From Gammaproteobacteria bacterium (GTDB lineage Bacteria; Pseudomonadota; Gammaproteobacteria; Francisellales; CACEW01), in contig JAQSYQ010000011.1 of assembly GCA_029256015.1 (NCBI GenBank), positions 1 to 63,922 on the forward strand: DNA of 63,922 nucleotides. Direction: 5' to 3'. The translations under genes were made by a program, and so were the position numbers. Numbering within the stretch: position 1 is the stretch's first letter; every line of letters starts with the position of its first letter. The notes under the pieces are model-generated. The model searched no databases, was not told the DNA's origin, and worked only from the letters and a program-made list of their open reading frames with translations. Of this stretch, positions 1 to 8,168 are shown one piece after another.

Positions 1-1191
1 ATGGCAAAAGGTAAGTTTGAACGAACAAAACCACACCTTAACGTAGGAACGATTGGACACGTTGACCACGGTAAGACAACGCTAACAGCGGCGATTACCA
101 AAGTAGCGGCAGAGACCTACGGTGGGGAATTCAAGGCATACGATCAAATTGATGCGGCGCCAGAAGAAAGAGCACGTGGTATTACGATTGCGACAGCGCA
201 CGTAGAATATCAATCCCCAAAGCGTCACTACGCACACGTAGACTGCCCAGGGCATGCTGACTATGTTAAGAACATGATTACAGGTGCTGCACAGATGGAC
301 GGAGCGATCCTGGTGTGTTCAGCAGCGGATGGCCCTATGCCACAAACCAGAGAGCACATCTTGTTGGCTCGTCAGGTAGGCGTACCTTATATCGTTGTAT
401 TCTTAAACAAAGCAGACATGGTAGATGACCCTGAGTTGTTAGAGCTCGTGGAAATGGAAGTAAGAGACTTGTTAAGCTCTTATGATTTCCCAGGAGACAC
501 CACTCCCATTATCAAAGGATCAGCATTGAAAGCCTTGGAAGGCGACAAGTCAGACATCGGTGTCCCAGCTATTTTGAAATTGTTGGATACCATGGATGAA
601 TACTTCCCAGAGCCAAAACGCGAAATTGACAAGCCATTCTTGTTACCAATTGAAGACGTATTCTCCATTTCAGGTCGTGGTACAGTAGTTACCGGACGTG
701 TTGAGCGTGGAATTGTAAAAGTAGGTGAAGAAGTTGAAGTGGTAGGCTTGAAAGATACTCAAGTGACCACAGTAACCGGTGTTGAGATGTTCAGAAAGCT
801 CTTGGACGAAGGTCGTGCGGGAGATAACGTTGGAGTACTGTTACGCGGATTGAAACGTGAAGACGTTGAGCGTGGACAAGTATTGTGCCACAAAGGCACC
901 ATCAAGCCACACAAGAAGTTTGAAGCTGAGATTTACGTATTAAGCAAAGAAGAAGGCGGACGTCATACTCCATTCTTCAAAGGCTATCGTCCACAGTTCT
1001 ACTTTAGAACCACAGACGTAACCGGAGCGGTAGAGTTACCAGCAGGAGTTGAGATGGTAATGCCAGGAGACAACATCAAAGTTAACGTTGAGTTGATCAC
1101 CCCAATCGCGATGGAAGATGGTTTACGCTTTGCTATTCGTGAAGGCGGCCGTACCGTTGGTGCGGGTGTAGTCGCTAAGATTCTTGACTAA
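1..1191 (+). CDS. tuf: Elongation factor Tu
   Basis: This GTPase carries aminoacyl-tRNA to the ribosomal A site in the cytoplasm. At 396 aa it has the usual full length. The P-loop GHVDHGKT is at residues 19-26, the switch I region around [11 protein letters not shown] is at 60-70, DCPGH is at 81-85 and NKAD is at 136-139; domains 2 and 3 follow. The ATG is the first base of the window, so its promoter and upstream neighbours cannot be seen. It is followed at once by a strong hairpin and a tRNA-Trp gene, the usual gammaproteobacterial order before secE. Identification is certain. Confidence 0.99.
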   Translation: MAKGKFERTKPHLNVGTIGHVDHGKTTLTAAITKVAAETYGGEFKAYDQIDAAPEERARGITIATAHVEYQSPKRHYAHVDCPGHADYVKNMITGAAQMDGAILVCSAADGPMPQTREHILLARQVGVPYIVVFLNKADMVDDPELLELVEMEVRDLLSSYDFPGDTTPIIKGSALKALEGDKSDIGVPAILKLLDTMDEYFPEPKREIDKPFLLPIEDVFSISGRGTVVTGRVERGIVKVGEEVEVVGLKDTQVTTVTGVEMFRKLLDEGRAGDNVGVLLRGLKREDVERGQVLCHKGTIKPHKKFEAEIYVLSKEEGGRHTPFFKGYRPQFYFRTTDVTGAVELPAGVEMVMPGDNIKVNVELITPIAMEDGLRFAIREGGRTVGAGVVAKILD

Positions 1192-1205
1192 AACCCTCTC
1201 CCCAT

Positions 1206-1228
1206 CCCTCCCCCGAAATGGGGGAGGG
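1206..1228. repeat. GC-rich REP-like palindrome after tuf
   Basis: A perfect 9-bp stem (1206-1214 pairing with 1220-1228) closes a 5-base loop. It sits 15 bases after the tuf stop and has no T-tract, so it looks more like a REP-type palindrome than an intrinsic terminator. The left arm and flank resemble the element at 8171-8204. It abuts the point where homology to a normal tRNA-Trp is lost. Confidence 0.7.
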
Positions 1229-1232
1229 GGAT

Positions 1233-1308
1233 TATGTGGGAATGAATAGTGTAGAGTAGCGGTCTCCAAAACCGTTGGTTGTGGGTTCGAGTCCCTCCAG
1301 GCCTGCCA
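1233..1308 (+). tRNA. tRNA-Trp (CCA), 5' half degenerate, probable pseudogene
   Basis: From about 1254 to 1308 the sequence reads as the 3' two-thirds of tRNA-Trp. The D-stem 3' strand is at 1254-1257, the anticodon stem is 1259-1263/1271-1275, and the anticodon CCA is at 1266-1268. The T-loop TTCGAGT is at 1286-1292, the acceptor 3' strand CAGGCCT is at 1298-1304, followed by discriminator G and an encoded CCA at 1306-1308. The 5' side does not fit: no AGGCCTG lies near 1233-1239 to pair with the acceptor, and no strand pairs with the D-stem. The T-stem also has a U-U mismatch. The location is the usual one for trpT, so this looks like the ancestral gene damaged at its 5' end. The start given is only where base 1 would fall. 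Confidence 0.6.
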
Positions 1309-1312
1309 AATT

Positions 1313-1340
1313 AAAAACCCGGTTCTGCCGGGTTTTTTAT
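1313..1340 (+). terminator. Rho-independent terminator after tRNA-Trp
   Basis: The stem AACCCGG/CCGGGTT with loop TTCTG is followed by a run of T residues. It lies 5 bases after the tRNA CCA end and would end the tuf-tRNA transcript. Confidence 0.85.
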
Positions 1341-1343
1341 TTT

Positions 1344-1371
1344 CAAGGCCAGGGACTTGAACCCACAACAA
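1344..1371 (-). repeat. Inverted copy of a tRNA T-arm
   Basis: Read on the minus strand, this stretch has TTGTGGGTTC then AAGTCCCTGG, closely matching the T-arm of the tRNA-Trp remnant at 1278-1298. The two copies are inverted around the terminator at 1313-1340, so the region could form a long imperfect hairpin. No complete tRNA is present on this strand. Confidence 0.6.
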
Positions 1372-1469
1372 TCGAATAAGCAGGTTCGACAACTTTGCAG
1401 GAGCAAAAGTTGAGCGTCGAAGCAAAGCGATGACGACCCGAAGGGCGAGCGCATGGAGAGCGCGAGTAA

Positions 1470-1494
1470 TCCCTCCACTCCAGGCCTGCCAAAT
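1470..1494 (+). repeat. Second tRNA 3'-end fragment (direct repeat)
   Basis: The 16 bases TCCAGGCCTGCCAAAT at 1479-1494 repeat exactly those at 1296-1311, which span the acceptor end and CCA of tRNA-Trp. The preceding ATCCCTCCAC resembles the T-stem end. The rest of 1372-1469 is GC-rich sequence with small inverted repeats and no gene. A tRNA 3'-end duplication of this kind is what integration at a tRNA gene leaves, but no integrase is nearby. Confidence 0.6.
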
Positions 1495-1498
1495 AATG

Positions 1499-1532
1499 AA
1501 GCCTCTTGCAGTTTGTAAGGGGCTTTTTTGTT
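1499..1532 (+). terminator. Rho-independent terminator
   Basis: The stem AAGCCTCTT pairs with AAGGGGCTT (one G-T pair) and is followed by six T residues. It closes the region of tRNA fragments before the 1.7 kb genes. Bases 1533-1707 hold no gene; they contain only the upstream region of the next gene. Confidence 0.75.
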
Positions 1533-1707
1533 CGTAGAGCTTATCAGACTCGAACCAATCCCGAAATGTGATACCATAAACGGGTTGGCATTTTTTTGGA
1601 TATGAATGAAATATTACGGAAAATACCCTCAATTATTAATTTGTTCAGAAATACCGTTTGTGCTATGTGCCTAAACCTTCAGCTTTTGCGGACTAAGAGA
1701 GAATAAA

Positions 1708-2040
1708 ATGGAAGGTTCAACCCCTATACATGATCATATTAGCCGTTTGCCCCATCATAATCTTAAAATAAAAATCAGAGATAGCAATGCTATGGACATT
1801 ATTTGTGATAATCCAGAAGGGGCGAGGTTTTGCTATGATACGGTATATGACATTTGTGATTTTGAGTCCCAAGAAGGTAGGGCCATACCTTTTAGTATTG
1901 CCTTTGATTCCGCTGGAAATATAATTCATATAGAGGGCAATATTAAGTTTTGCCAAGATAAGCTTCAAGCCCAGAAGATTAATTTTAGCATTAGCTATGA
2001 AAGTGAAGCGACTGAGTCAATAGGAGTAAAAAATGAATAA
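1708..2040 (+). CDS. Hypothetical protein, first of a tandem four-cysteine pair
   Basis: This is a 110-aa soluble protein with no signal peptide or membrane segment and no family I recognise. It is a clear paralogue of the next gene. Both share an NL-I block, a 'C-NP' block, 'A-FCY-TV-DICD', 'PF----DS--N-I---GN' and a 'NFSISYESE' block near the C terminus. Four cysteines are shared: one before NP, one in FCY, one in DICD, and one in the late GN region. An AGAGAGAA ribosome binding site precedes the ATG. The stop overlaps the start of the next gene by 8 bases, so the pair is probably co-translated. It may be a small metal-binding or disulphide-stabilised domain, but no function can be assigned. 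Confidence 0.7.
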   Translation: MEGSTPIHDHISRLPHHNLKIKIRDSNAMDIICDNPEGARFCYDTVYDICDFESQEGRAIPFSIAFDSAGNIIHIEGNIKFCQDKLQAQKINFSISYESEATESIGVKNE

Positions 2041-2356
2041 TGCAACTCCTCTTCTTCAAGCCATGAGGCCTTTACCTTACGCTAACCTAACAATAAGAAT
2101 GCAAAGCTCGACTGTAATGGAGATCACTTGCAAAAATCCACAAGAAGCACAATTTTGTTATTCAACTGTAGTTGATATCTGTGATGTGGAAATTGAAAAA
2201 GGCCAAGAACCTCCCTTTGAGCATAGTTTAGATAGCGGTAGGAATACAATTCGAGTATCAGGAAATGCTACGTATTGCTTATATAGGCTTGAGCGCCATA
2301 AAGAGAATTTTAGCATAAGCTATGAAAGCGAAAGCGCTGCTTTAGCCCATCCATAA
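2033..2356 (+). CDS. Hypothetical protein, second of a tandem four-cysteine pair
   Basis: This is a 107-aa paralogue of the gene before it, with the same order of conserved blocks and the same four cysteines. The pair therefore arose by tandem duplication and then diverged strongly. The ATG lies inside the last codons of its neighbour, which suggests translational coupling. No signal peptide, membrane segment or known catalytic motif is visible. It may belong with the large protein that follows at 2501, but the 144-base gap between them leaves that open. Confidence 0.7.
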   Translation: MNNATPLLQAMRPLPYANLTIRMQSSTVMEITCKNPQEAQFCYSTVVDICDVEIEKGQEPPFEHSLDSGRNTIRVSGNATYCLYRLERHKENFSISYESESAALAHP

Positions 2357-2500
2357 AACTTAAAATATCCCAATAGTAAAAACAAGCTCTATCTACTTAG
2401 CTAGTGCTGATTAAATGGCCAGTTGGAGCATTGCTTAGCTTAAATTCTTAATGTTAGGATGCGCGATGACTAATCTCTCTAATAATCGGAACTTGAAATC

Positions 2501-5500
2501 ATGCCATCCATCAGAACAGACAACGCCCTGCAAACCCGCATTTTCGTTGAATTGTTGCATCCTGATCTCGGGGTGGCAGCTAAACAAGAGTTAGTTCAAT
2601 CTTACTTGCTCGGCAGGCATGACTTGTTACTAGAGCAAGAATTAGAGGCGTTAAGAAGCCGGTCCAGAGATATTAGCTTTTTTATGTTACAACGCCAGCT
2701 TAAAGGGGTCACTATTCATGGAGGACTTTCCACTATATCCCCCTATATTGATCAATGCCTGGCAGTCAATCTGATTGCTGATATTAATACTGACTATGAC
2801 TATTTGAACTACAGAGCTGTTGACTTAGGCATCAATGATTTTATAAATGATGTTTGTTCAGAGATTCAGAGAAATGTGCAGTTGCAGTCAGAAGAGATAG
2901 TTCGTGCAGCATTTAAAGGTCAAGTATTCAAACTGATGGAAAACTTTGCCTTAAGCTCGCTATCTAGAGCTCTGTTAGAACAAGCGTATCTAGAAGAATC
3001 AGAGCAATCGGAAGCCGCCAGCCTCAGCCAATATTATATAAAAACAACTTCTGAACTTATGCAAGGTGCTGCATCAAGGGAAATGCTAAAGTCTGCTTAT
3101 AATCGCTCCCAAGCTTTAGGCGAATTTATATGTCTTAGCATGAATCATATTGAACCTCATAGCGGTATTGAGAAAACACATCATACCATTCGGCATTTTT
3201 GTAATATTATGCTTCATATTCGTTCGCTACAGTTAGGCAGTGATATTGCTTTTCTACCCGATGCAAGCAGTATCTCCTCAAACCTCGCAGGTATGCTTCG
3301 CTTATTGAAAGCCGGCCCACATAACGAAAACTATATATTCTTATTTAATTTAATTCGTGATGAGCTGAGATTGCTCGCAAGTAATTTTCCCGCAAACCTA
3401 GAGTTTATCAATGCTCAGTTAGATGTAGTGATACGAGATGTCGATGATTTGAGTGAATTAGTAAGCCTTTACCCCGAAGCAGCTCCCCCTGTCCGAAATT
3501 TAGCAATACTTGATCAATTTAAAAGCGAGATAAGATCTATAGTGGATAACTTTAATCCGGCAGGTTATCCAGATCAGCTAATCAAATTATCGAGATCCCT
3601 TAGTAAGCTTGCAGCAATAGAGTATGATCATAATCTTCCAATGGCGATAAGCCCAATACAGCTTTCAAACTATCTAAATCGCTCTGGGGCGCTGCTACAA
3701 TCAATAAGAGTTCTTACTTATAAAGATGAAGCTAATAGCCCAACTAATTTCAACTTAGAATTTCCGCGTATCCCTATTTTGTTCAATTATCTTAATCCCC
3801 GCTACTACTTAGAAGCTGTACATTATTATGTTGGTGTTCGCACTTTTGCTTCATGGTTAGGAGAAGACCTATATTGTAAGGTTGCTGTTGATCATAGAAA
3901 TTTACGCATGCATACAGCAAGGGCTTACTACGACATTTTCCCTGAAAACCAAAACATGACACGGAGCGAACAACAAAAAAGAGTTCGATTTGAGTCGCTG
4001 CTTACACATAAAAGTATAAGTCAACTTACTAATCCCTCATTCAGCTTAAGAATATACGGCATGGATGAATCTTACCGGCATCATCCAGCCATGGGCCTGT
4101 TGATGCGCAATTATCTTGAAACAGGCGCGAAATTTACTAAACTATTAAGCGGTATTGATTATGGGCTTGTCATTACATCTACCTCTAATGACCGTGACAA
4201 TGGCCACTCGCTGAATTATTCGACAACCCCTTTTCCAGCTTCAATATTTTATAACCATCGCCTAGATGATTCGCAAAGCCAAAATATGAGGACAGAACTC
4301 TGTGCAAGAGTATTTGATCATATTCCGGATGATCAAGCTTTATATATTCTTCAGCCCGAATCAAAATGGACTTCCTACAATTGGCTTGGCAAACTTTCCG
4401 GCTCAACTCATTTAAGCAGCACTAAGCTACTCTGGACCTACCCGCTGAGTACTTTCAATAATTTGCCTATACAGGAACAATTTCGGGATTATTCAATAGC
4501 CTGGAATCGATTTAACCAGCAATTGGTAGACTGGCGGGTCACTGCTGGGGATTATGAAAATCTTATTTTCCATGGTATTTGCGTCACATTACATCAGACT
4601 AATCGCAAATTTTATTTCTTTCCGCAGTACAGAGAAGAATTAAGGCAGTATGAAAAGATCCATTCTGTCAGCTCATTTACCCGCACTGATCAACTGGTGC
4701 CTTTTTTGCACCGACTTGGGGTTGCGCAGCGTTTAACTAGTGAGAATCATGCGAGATTTAATCAGCAGCTATGGCTGCTTCTCACCACTCAAGACAGCCC
4801 TGAAATATGCTCATTAAAGCAGCGAGTTCGCTTAATGGCGTTATATTCTCGCCTTGAGGTACTTGCAACATTTTTAGTAAGCATGCGTGCTTTTAGCTCC
4901 TGGGAAGATGGGCTTATTTCACATAATGGCCTGCAGACAGGCTTAATTGATCCAATCTGTTTTCAAGTTGCTAATAGAAGTGAAAATAATCGGGTAGTTC
5001 ATGCGAACCTTCACAATTTTTCAAGCATAGGAAAATGTGTGATTGATGCCATAGAAAATGGATCAATTAAACATATTGAGAGCAGCCTTAAACAATATTT
5101 TGAGAATTTACTAAAATCAAGTTCACCTAATTATGCTAACACGATCTTTCATAACCCAGTGAAAGGGGCTCTTATCACTCTGACTGGTTCAGAGCATAAT
5201 CTGAAATATATGGCTAAATTTATTGCCAATGTTAATACCATTGAGCGTATGAATATCTTGTTTTATTCCAGCTTATTAACTGGGCTTAGCATGATAGCAG
5301 CCTTATGTTATGGGTTTTATAACATTCATATGAACGATTATTATATTTTCATTGTAATAGCAACAGCCATGATGAGTTTTGCACAGGCTTCACAAATATA
5401 TGGAGCAAAAGTTCAGGAGCTGAATGACGACTTGTCGCCAACACGGTTAGTTAATGCCCGTCCCTATTGCTATCTTGCCTTAGCATGTTTTTTCGCTTCC

Positions 5501-5764
5501 ATGCTATCTACGGGCACTCCGATTAATAAAGATATAAGCAGCCTTAATGCAGGTGTATTTACAGGATTAACCTACGCAGCAGCATTATTTTTTGGCGAAC
5601 AATTGTTTCGAAGCTGTTTGCATATTAAAAAACGCGATATTATCGCTAAAGCAGAGAAAATTGAACTGACTGAGCGCTTTAACGAAAGCATCTTTGCTCC
5701 TGTTTACCTAAACTCATGGTTAAGAAGAAACCCTCAAGCTGAAAATAGACCTCATCTCGAATGA
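2501..5764 (+). CDS. Large orphan protein (1087 aa) with C-terminal membrane segments
   Basis: I do not recognise a family. Residues 1-900 look mostly helical and soluble. They are rich in leucine, serine and asparagine and have no visible nucleotide-binding, protease or transferase motif. About four hydrophobic segments follow: roughly 917-941, 944-963, 988-1004 and 1019-1035, then a charged tail of about 50 residues. A large cytoplasmic domain anchored by a C-terminal membrane bundle fits this plan; a secreted effector-like protein with hydrophobic helices is another possibility. The ATG has only a weak ribosome binding site. The gene lies between tRNA-Trp and secE, where relatives usually have nothing, so it looks acquired. 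An open reading frame this long with ordinary codon use is surely real. Confidence 0.75.
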   Translation: MPSIRTDNALQTRIFVELLHPDLGVAAKQELVQSYLLGRHDLLLEQELEALRSRSRDISFFMLQRQLKGVTIHGGLSTISPYIDQCLAVNLIADINTDYDYLNYRAVDLGINDFINDVCSEIQRNVQLQSEEIVRAAFKGQVFKLMENFALSSLSRALLEQAYLEESEQSEAASLSQYYIKTTSELMQGAASREMLKSAYNRSQALGEFICLSMNHIEPHSGIEKTHHTIRHFCNIMLHIRSLQLGSDIAFLPDASSISSNLAGMLRLLKAGPHNENYIFLFNLIRDELRLLASNFPANLEFINAQLDVVIRDVDDLSELVSLYPEAAPPVRNLAILDQFKSEIRSIVDNFNPAGYPDQLIKLSRSLSKLAAIEYDHNLPMAISPIQLSNYLNRSGALLQSIRVLTYKDEANSPTNFNLEFPRIPILFNYLNPRYYLEAVHYYVGVRTFASWLGEDLYCKVAVDHRNLRMHTARAYYDIFPENQNMTRSEQQKRVRFESLLTHKSISQLTNPSFSLRIYGMDESYRHHPAMGLLMRNYLETGAKFTKLLSGIDYGLVITSTSNDRDNGHSLNYSTTPFPASIFYNHRLDDSQSQNMRTELCARVFDHIPDDQALYILQPESKWTSYNWLGKLSGSTHLSSTKLLWTYPLSTFNNLPIQEQFRDYSIAWNRFNQQLVDWRVTAGDYENLIFHGICVTLHQTNRKFYFFPQYREELRQYEKIHSVSSFTRTDQLVPFLHRLGVAQRLTSENHARFNQQLWLLLTTQDSPEICSLKQRVRLMALYSRLEVLATFLVSMRAFSSWEDGLISHNGLQTGLIDPICFQVANRSENNRVVHANLHNFSSIGKCVIDAIENGSIKHIESSLKQYFENLLKSSSPNYANTIFHNPVKGALITLTGSEHNLKYMAKFIANVNTIERMNILFYSSLLTGLSMIAALCYGFYNIHMNDYYIFIVIATAMMSFAQASQIYGAKVQELNDDLSPTRLVNARPYCYLALACFFASMLSTGTPINKDISSLNAGVFTGLTYAAALFFGEQLFRSCLHIKKRDIIAKAEKIELTERFNESIFAPVYLNSWLRRNPQAENRPHLE

Positions 5765-5796
5765 TTTCAGCCTGCTTTTACACATAAAGTATAAGT

Positions 5797-5822
5797 CACC
5801 CCGGCAAAGGGGCTTTTATTTA
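5797..5822 (+). terminator. Possible weak terminator after the large orphan gene
   Basis: CCCC (about 5801-5804) pairs with GGGG across a GGCAAA loop, followed by CTTTTATTT. The stem is short and the T-run interrupted, so it is only a candidate. The rest of 5823-5937 shows no gene. Confidence 0.35.
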
Positions 5823-5937
5823 CAAGAGAAACAGACCAAGGCAGCCTAAGCAAAGTCTATAGCCTGAACCCTTGGCTAGTTTCCAATGCTCAATAGCAAA
5901 AACACAGTAATAAAAGCTTGTAATAGAGGCAAAACTT

Positions 5938-5985
5938 ATGGTAAAGTTACGCGCCATTTTTGCTTTTTATAGAATTTTTTGCTAA
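5938..5985 (+). CDS. Possible 15-codon leader peptide upstream of secE
   Basis: A good ribosome binding site (GAGG, 8 bases before the ATG) starts a 15-codon frame, MVKLRAIFAFYRIFC. Its TAA overlaps the ribosome binding site of the preferred secE start at 5999. It could couple translation into secE. It could also be the fossil of an older secE start separated by a frameshift, or chance. No homologue is known to me. Confidence 0.3.
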   Translation: MVKLRAIFAFYRIFC

Positions 5986-5998
5986 TGAGGGTACAGAC

Positions 5999-6337
5999 TT
6001 GATAGACCGCTTGAAGTGGGTTGCCGTATTGTTGATTGTTATTGCGCTAGTAGTAGGAAATGCCTACTTTAGCCAGTATTCACTTTCAATTCGGGTAGCT
6101 GCAATGATTATAGCAGGCATTGTTGCTTTGCTTATTGCAAAAAGTACTCAAAAAGGCGAGAGAGCTTGGGCCTTTATTTTGGAAACCCGCATAGAAATGC
6201 GAAAAGTGGTATGGCCTACAAGACAAGAGACCGTTCAGACCACCATGGTAGTGATTGCTATCGTAGTGGTAATGTCCTTGATTTTGTGGGGTGTCGACAG
6301 CTTATTTGCGCTGTTGATCAGTAATATTGTCATGTGA
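5999..6337 (+). CDS. secE: Preprotein translocase subunit SecE
   Basis: SecE is the small essential subunit that clamps SecY in the inner-membrane translocon. Three membrane segments are visible (about residues 6-23, 30-47 and 84-108). The conserved amphipathic region 'RIEMRKVVWPTRQETVQTT' (about 66-84) lies before the last one, as in the 127-aa E. coli protein. The frame is open from a TTG at 5960. I chose the TTG at 5999 because GAGG at 5987-5990 sits 8 bases before it, giving 112 aa. It begins the secE-nusG-rpl operon and ends 9 bases before nusG. Confidence 0.93.
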   Translation: MIDRLKWVAVLLIVIALVVGNAYFSQYSLSIRVAAMIIAGIVALLIAKSTQKGERAWAFILETRIEMRKVVWPTRQETVQTTMVVIAIVVVMSLILWGVDSLFALLISNIVM

Positions 6338-6346
6338 GGAAAGTAA

Positions 6347-6886
6347 ATGACGATGCGTTGGTATGTAGTACAAACTCACTCTCAATATGAAAGAAGAGTG
6401 AAAGAAGCACTGGAAGAGCGGATTAAGATTCAGGGACTTGAAAAGAAATTTGGTCAGATTTTGATTCCTACCGAAGAAGTGGTAGAGATGAAAGCCGGGC
6501 AACGCCGTAAAAGCGAAAGAAAATTTTTCCCAGGCTATGTTTTAGTTGAGATGGAAATGGATGATGAAACCTGGCATTTAGTTCGCCATGTTCCTCATGT
6601 TTTGGGCTTTATTGGCGGAACTAGCGACAGACCCGCACCAATTTCCCAGAAGGATATCGACGGAATTATGAATAGGGTGCAGGCTGGAGTAGATAAGCCA
6701 AGACCTAAAACCTTGTATGAAGTGGGCGAAGTGGTCCGTGTTATTGACGGTCCTTTCTCAGATTTCAGCGGGGTAGTAGAAGAAGTAAATTACGAGAAAA
6801 GTCGTGTCAGAGTGGCTGTAATGATTTTCGGTCGTTCGACACCAGTAGAATTAGGGTTCAGTCAGATCCAAAAAGAACAGGTCTGA
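6347..6886 (+). CDS. nusG: Transcription termination/antitermination protein NusG
   Basis: NusG binds RNA polymerase beside the cleft and links it to Rho or to the ribosome through S10. The 179-aa product has an N-terminal NGN domain starting at [12 protein letters not shown] (4-15), with the PGYVLVEM core near 62-70. A C-terminal KOW domain covers about residues 124-178. AGGAAA precedes the ATG. It follows secE closely, as in nearly all bacteria. Confidence 0.98.
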   Translation: MTMRWYVVQTHSQYERRVKEALEERIKIQGLEKKFGQILIPTEEVVEMKAGQRRKSERKFFPGYVLVEMEMDDETWHLVRHVPHVLGFIGGTSDRPAPISQKDIDGIMNRVQAGVDKPRPKTLYEVGEVVRVIDGPFSDFSGVVEEVNYEKSRVRVAVMIFGRSTPVELGFSQIQKEQV

Positions 6887-6895
6887 TTCATATAA

Positions 6896-6962
6896 ACATA
6901 GGGGAGCCGTAAGGCGTTAACCGTTGGTGCAATGAACCTTAAGCGCCAACAACGACCCACGA
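6896..6962 (+). promoter_or_regulatory. Putative L1-binding leader before rplK
   Basis: The 88-base nusG-rplK gap contains GGGGAGCCGTAAGGCG followed by AACCGTTGG...CCAACAACG, able to form a branched hairpin just before the rplK ribosome binding site. In gammaproteobacteria, ribosomal protein L1 represses the rplKA mRNA by binding a structure here that mimics its 23S rRNA site. Position and the GGGAGCC-like start fit; the exact fold has not been tested. Confidence 0.45.
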
Positions 6963-6974
6963 TGGAGAAATAAA

Positions 6975-7403
6975 ATGGCAAAGAAAGTACAGGCTTATGT
7001 CAAGCTTCAAGTTAAAGCCGGACAAGCTAACCCAAGCCCACCGATTGGACCTGCATTGGGCCAACAGGGCGTTAACATTATGGAATTCTGTAAAGCGTTC
7101 AACGCGCAGACTCAGTCAATGAAACCAGGTATGCCTATACCGGTTGTTATTACTGTATATGCTGACCGCAGTTTTACCTTTGCATTAAAGACCCCACCTG
7201 CTTCCTATTACATTAAAGATATGTTGAAGCTGCAAAAAGGCAGTTCCAAGCCTAATGCTGATAAAGTTGGGAAAATTACCCGTAAGCAATTGGAAGAAAT
7301 TGCTACAGCTAAACAGCCAGACCTTACTGCTGCTGATCTTGACGCTGCAGTGAAAACTATTGCAGGAACCGCACGCAGTATGGGCGTGACGGTAGTAGAG
7401 TAA
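6975..7403 (+). CDS. rplK: 50S ribosomal protein L11
   Basis: L11 binds the GTPase-associated region of 23S rRNA and is needed for RelA-dependent sensing of uncharged tRNA. The 142-aa length is normal. The N-terminal proline-rich start [22 protein letters not shown] and the C-terminal RNA-binding part with [12 protein letters not shown] are both present. ATGGAGAAATAAA before the ATG supplies a GGAG ribosome binding site. It is co-transcribed with rplA, which starts 10 bases after its stop. Confidence 0.98.
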   Translation: MAKKVQAYVKLQVKAGQANPSPPIGPALGQQGVNIMEFCKAFNAQTQSMKPGMPIPVVITVYADRSFTFALKTPPASYYIKDMLKLQKGSSKPNADKVGKITRKQLEEIATAKQPDLTAADLDAAVKTIAGTARSMGVTVVE

Positions 7404-7413
7404 GGAGATCACC

Positions 7414-8118
7414 ATGGCAACTGTAAAAAAATTAAGCAAAAGAGCTCAAAAGATCAATGCACTGGTCGCTCCTGGTAAAGTGTATGGCGCAACAGAAGCT
7501 TTTGAATTGTTGAAAAAAGTTTCTAATGTTAAGTTCAACGAAACCATCGACGTGAGTGTTAATTTAGGTATTGATACTCGTAAGTCTGACCAAACCGTAC
7601 GTGGCGCTGTTGTAATGCCTAATGGTACCGGCAAAAAAGTACGAGTTGCAGTATTTGCTCAAGGCAAAAATGCTGAAGCTGCGCTAGCTGCTGGTGCTGA
7701 TAAAGTCGGTATGGAAGATCTAGCTGCCGATATGAAAGCAGGCAACATGGACTACGACGTAGTAATTGCTTCTCCTGATGCAATGCGCGTAGTAGGTACT
7801 TTAGGACAAGTATTAGGCCCACGCGGTTTAATGCCTAACCCAAAAGTAGGTACCGTTGCTCCTGACGTAGCTCTTGCCGTTAAAAACGCTAAGTCTGGTC
7901 AAGTTCGCTACCGTGCTGAAAAAGCCGGTATCGTTCACTGCGGAATCGGCAAGGTGGATTTCACAGCAGAAGCGCTTAAAGCTAACTTAGAAGCTTTATT
8001 GGTCGACTTGAAAAGAGTGAAGCCAAGCAACGCAAAAGGTATTTATCTTAAAAAAGTATGCGTATCAAGCACAATGGGTCCTGGATTAGTACTAGACCTC
8101 AGCAGTTTGAACGTATAA
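7414..8118 (+). CDS. rplA: 50S ribosomal protein L1
   Basis: L1 forms the mobile stalk at the E site and represses its own operon by binding the rplK leader. The 234-aa length matches the family. The central motif [18 protein letters not shown] and the [15 protein letters not shown] loop (about 130-144) are intact. AAGGAG lies 6 bases before the ATG. The gap after it (8119-8364) contains a GC-rich palindrome and the unusual start of rplJ. Confidence 0.98.
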   Translation: MATVKKLSKRAQKINALVAPGKVYGATEAFELLKKVSNVKFNETIDVSVNLGIDTRKSDQTVRGAVVMPNGTGKKVRVAVFAQGKNAEAALAAGADKVGMEDLAADMKAGNMDYDVVIASPDAMRVVGTLGQVLGPRGLMPNPKVGTVAPDVALAVKNAKSGQVRYRAEKAGIVHCGIGKVDFTAEALKANLEALLVDLKRVKPSNAKGIYLKKVCVSSTMGPGLVLDLSSLNV

Positions 8119-8168
8119 AATAGCGCCTTTTCCGCCCGTAAGGGCAATAAAAGACTTTGGGTTCCCAC

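Noticed and set aside
1123..1632. 169-codon and 88-codon minus-strand frames over the tRNA-Trp region
   Set aside because: They translate the antisense of tRNA fragments (giving WRDSNPQP-type peptides, a well known false gene) and the terminators. They overlap the tuf end.
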